From contig NZ_AP018920.1 in assembly GCF_003945385.1 (NCBI RefSeq), positions 3,162,001 through 3,226,000 on the forward strand: a DNA stretch of 64,000 nt, in the 5' to 3' direction. Below the pieces are notes generated by a model. That model saw nothing but the letters and a program-made list of their open reading frames with translations, was not told the DNA's origin and ran no database searches. The position numbers and the translations under genes were made by a program. This DNA comes from Pseudonocardia autotrophica (GTDB taxonomy: Bacteria; Actinomycetota; Actinomycetes; Mycobacteriales; Pseudonocardiaceae). Positions 62,292 through 64,000 of this stretch are shown piece by piece (the first letter of the stretch is position 1; the number at the start of each line of letters is the position of its first letter).

Positions 62292-63041
62292 ATGAGTGGC
62301 CACTCCAAGTGGGCGACGACCAAGCACAAGAAGGCCGTGATCGACGCCCGCCGCGGCAAGATGTTCGCCAAGCTGATCAAGAACATCGAGGTCGCGGCCC
62401 GCACCGGGGGTGGTGACCCCGAGGGTAACCCGACGCTCTACGACGCGATCCAGAAGGCGAAGAAGAGCTCGGTCCCCAACGACAACATCGACCGCGCGGT
62501 CAAGCGCGGGTCCGGTGCCGACGCCGGCGGCGCCGACTACCAGGCCATCACCTACGAGGGGTACGGCCCGAACGGTGTCGCCGTCCTCGTGGAGTGCCTC
62601 ACCGACAACCGGAACCGGGCCGCCACCGAGGTCCGGACCGCGATGACCCGCAACGGCGGAACGATGGCCGATCCCGGGTCGGTGGCGTACCTGTTCTCCC
62701 GCAAGGGCGTCGTCGTGCTCCCGAAGGGCGAGCTCGCCGAGGACGATGTGCTGCTCGCGGTCCTGGACGCCGGCGCCGAAGAGGTCAACGACCTCGGCGA
62801 GAGCTGGGAGGTCGTCTCCGAGGCGACCGACGTCGTCGCCGTGCGCACCGCGCTGCAGGACGGCGGTATCGACTACGACTCGGCCGAGGCGATCTTCGTC
62901 CCGTCGATGCAGGTCGAGCTGGACGCCGACGGTGCCAGGAAGGTCTTCCGGCTGATCGAGGCGCTGGAGGACTCCGACGAGGTGCAGAACGTCTACGCCA
63001 ACTTCGACGTGTCCGACGAGGTCATGGCCGAGGTCGACTGA
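62292..63041 (+). CDS. YebC/PmpR family transcriptional or translational regulator
   Basis: 249 residues. [37 protein letters not shown] is the invariant N-terminus, followed by [14 protein letters not shown] and [22 protein letters not shown], and [15 protein letters not shown]. All three domains of the family are complete. Members bind DNA, and recent work links some to translation of proline stretches. In mycobacteria it follows pdxT directly; here pdxT is 4 kb upstream. Confidence 0.95.
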   Translation: MSGHSKWATTKHKKAVIDARRGKMFAKLIKNIEVAARTGGGDPEGNPTLYDAIQKAKKSSVPNDNIDRAVKRGSGADAGGADYQAITYEGYGPNGVAVLVECLTDNRNRAATEVRTAMTRNGGTMADPGSVAYLFSRKGVVVLPKGELAEDDVLLAVLDAGAEEVNDLGESWEVVSEATDVVAVRTALQDGGIDYDSAEAIFVPSMQVELDADGARKVFRLIEALEDSDEVQNVYANFDVSDEVMAEVD

Positions 63042-63134
63042 GCGGTATCGACCGAGCGGCGTCGCGTGAACAGTGCCGACATGAGCAGCGCGGCCCCGCA
63101 CCGCCGTCCCCGGACCGGGTGGCACGACTGTCGG

Positions 63135-63153
63135 TAAGGTGAGCCTGTCCTGA
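63135..63153 (+). promoter_or_regulatory. Strong DtxR/IdeR-type iron box next to an AraC-type gene
   Basis: TAAGGTGAG-C-CTGTCCTGA matches 13 of 14 fixed positions of TnAGGTnAGnCTnACCTnA. It contains TAAGGT, a TAnnnT -10 candidate, and ends directly before ATG 63154. A repressor bound here would cover the -10 and start region. Confidence 0.7.
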
Positions 63154-63960
63154 ATGGGGTGGGTGGTCGTGTCGGTGGGGTTGCAGGTCCTCGAGGTCGT
63201 CGACCGGGCGGTGGGCCCGCGTATCGAGGTGTACCGGTGGATCCTCACCGCGCCCACCGCGTGGGCGGCGCACGACCACGTCGACCACGAGTTCCTGGTC
63301 GTGGTCTCCGGCGGAGTCCGGGTCCGGGCCGGTGACGTCGTACGGACGGCGGTGCCGGGCAGCGGGGTCTGGATCCCCGCCGGCGTCCGGCACGCGGTGT
63401 CGGCCCCGGCCGGGACGATGTTCCTCGTCGGCTACGTCGACCGCGATCGGCGCGCCACGGTGCCGGCCGGGCTGACCGCGTTCCCGACCCCGCCGCTGAC
63501 GATCGCGCTCGTCGAGCACCTGCTGTCGCCGGTGCTCGACGTCGCGATGCGCACCCGGGCCGAAGAGGTCCTGTGCGATCAGCTCGTCGACGGTCCGCCG
63601 GTGCTCCCGGACCTGCCGATGCCGCGCTCGGCGCCGGTGCGCCTGGTCGCGACGACGTTGCTCGGCGCCCCGCAGGACCGCCGCACCCTGGAGCAGTGGG
63701 GGTTCGTGGTCGGGGTGAGCGCCCGCACACTGACCCGCCGGTTCACCGAGGAGACCGGGCTGGGCTTCGAGAGCTGGCGCCGGCGCTGCCGGGTGCTGTC
63801 CGCACTCCCGCTGCTGACCGGCACGCGGCCGGTGCGGGCGGTCGCCCATCGGGTCGGGTACCGGTCGGAGGCGGCCTTCGTCGCCGCGTTCCGGCGGGAG
63901 ACCGGGACCACACCGGGGCGCTGGCCGGCGCCGGTCGCGCAGCTCGGGGGCACGGGCTGA
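63154..63960 (+). CDS. AraC family transcriptional regulator, probably iron-regulated
   Basis: 268 residues. N-terminal cupin: AAHDHVDHEFLVVVSGGVRVRAGD, GVWIPAGVRHAVSAPAGTMFLVGYVD. C-terminal two-HTH domain: TLEQWGFVVGVSARTLTRRFTEETGLGFESWRRRCRVLSALPLLTG and VRAVAHRVGYRSEAAFVAAFRRETGTTPGRW. ATG 63154 abuts the iron box; GTG 63169, five codons later, is the likelier start if transcription begins near 63147. The layout suggests an activator of siderophore genes, but the target is outside the window or elsewhere. Confidence 0.87.
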   Translation: MGWVVVSVGLQVLEVVDRAVGPRIEVYRWILTAPTAWAAHDHVDHEFLVVVSGGVRVRAGDVVRTAVPGSGVWIPAGVRHAVSAPAGTMFLVGYVDRDRRATVPAGLTAFPTPPLTIALVEHLLSPVLDVAMRTRAEEVLCDQLVDGPPVLPDLPMPRSAPVRLVATTLLGAPQDRRTLEQWGFVVGVSARTLTRRFTEETGLGFESWRRRCRVLSALPLLTGTRPVRAVAHRVGYRSEAAFVAAFRRETGTTPGRWPAPVAQLGGTG

Positions 63961-64000
63961 CCGTCTGCCGACACGTCGTGTCCGTCTGCCGCGGCGGGGC

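Overview
The window is very GC-rich (about 70% or more), with a strong G/C third-position bias, many GTG starts and many 1-8 bp gene overlaps of the ATGA or GTGA type. Together with a thrS-HIT-pgsA-patA-pimA-pdxS block, a PacL/CtpC metal-export pair, an LpqY-SugABC-type sugar importer, a DprE2-like reductase and a mycofactocin-type alcohol dehydrogenase, this points to a chromosomal segment of a mycolic-acid-lineage or Pseudonocardiaceae actinobacterium. Pseudonocardia is my best guess from gene content only. No rRNA, tRNA, CRISPR array, insertion sequence or phage gene was recognised.

Layout. 1-5.6 kb: iron uptake (end of an IrtB-like ABC protein, a siderophore-binding lipoprotein, a siderophore-interacting reductase), with a TetR regulator, a methyltransferase and aroE between. 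5.7-12.8 kb: DprE2-like reductase, a seven-copy 16-bp tandem repeat in front of an NDMA-type alcohol dehydrogenase, a dipeptidase, an SGNH hydrolase, DUF309, an F420/FMN luciferase-like enzyme and DUF3817. 12.8-12.9 kb: an iron-box promoter followed about 40 nt later by a strong terminator, read here as a possible iron-repressed small RNA. 12.9-22 kb: a SWIM protein coupled to an SNF2 helicase, an MhqO/MhqD-like quinone-detoxification pair with a divergent AraC gene, ArsR-AHSA1, pirin and an F420 pyridoxamine-oxidase-like protein. 22-26.3 kb: an alpha/beta hydrolase, a 65-bp near-perfect palindrome and a glycine-betaine ABC importer. 26.3-30.9 kb: small regulators and enzymes (YjbR, VOC, AraC, MerR-TipAS, LysE/LysG). 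30.9-36.5 kb: a class A PBP with a very long disordered N-terminus, SnoaL and a second luciferase-like enzyme.

36.6-43.5 kb is a conserved housekeeping run: thrS, HIT, pgsA, patA, pimA, a LemA-like protein and pdxS, equivalent in order to the M. tuberculosis Rv2614c-Rv2606c region. The pdxT and yebC genes that lie close by in mycobacteria appear here only at 57.6 and 62.3 kb. The separation is filled by a GH16 glycosidase, XRE-cupin/AzlCD, an SDR-DUF2867 protein, a second large hairpin, the LpqY-SugABC-like operon with divergent LacI, DUF4032, malic enzyme, two small proteins and pacL-ctpC. The ctpC gene carries a one-base frameshift. The window ends with an AraC-type regulator whose start codon is directly preceded by a strong DtxR/IdeR-type iron box.

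Recurring themes are iron and metal homeostasis (three candidate iron boxes, siderophore uptake, PacL/CtpC), redox and electrophile stress (MhqO/D, pirin, flavin/F420 enzymes) and cell-envelope synthesis (PBP, PIM pathway, DprE2).
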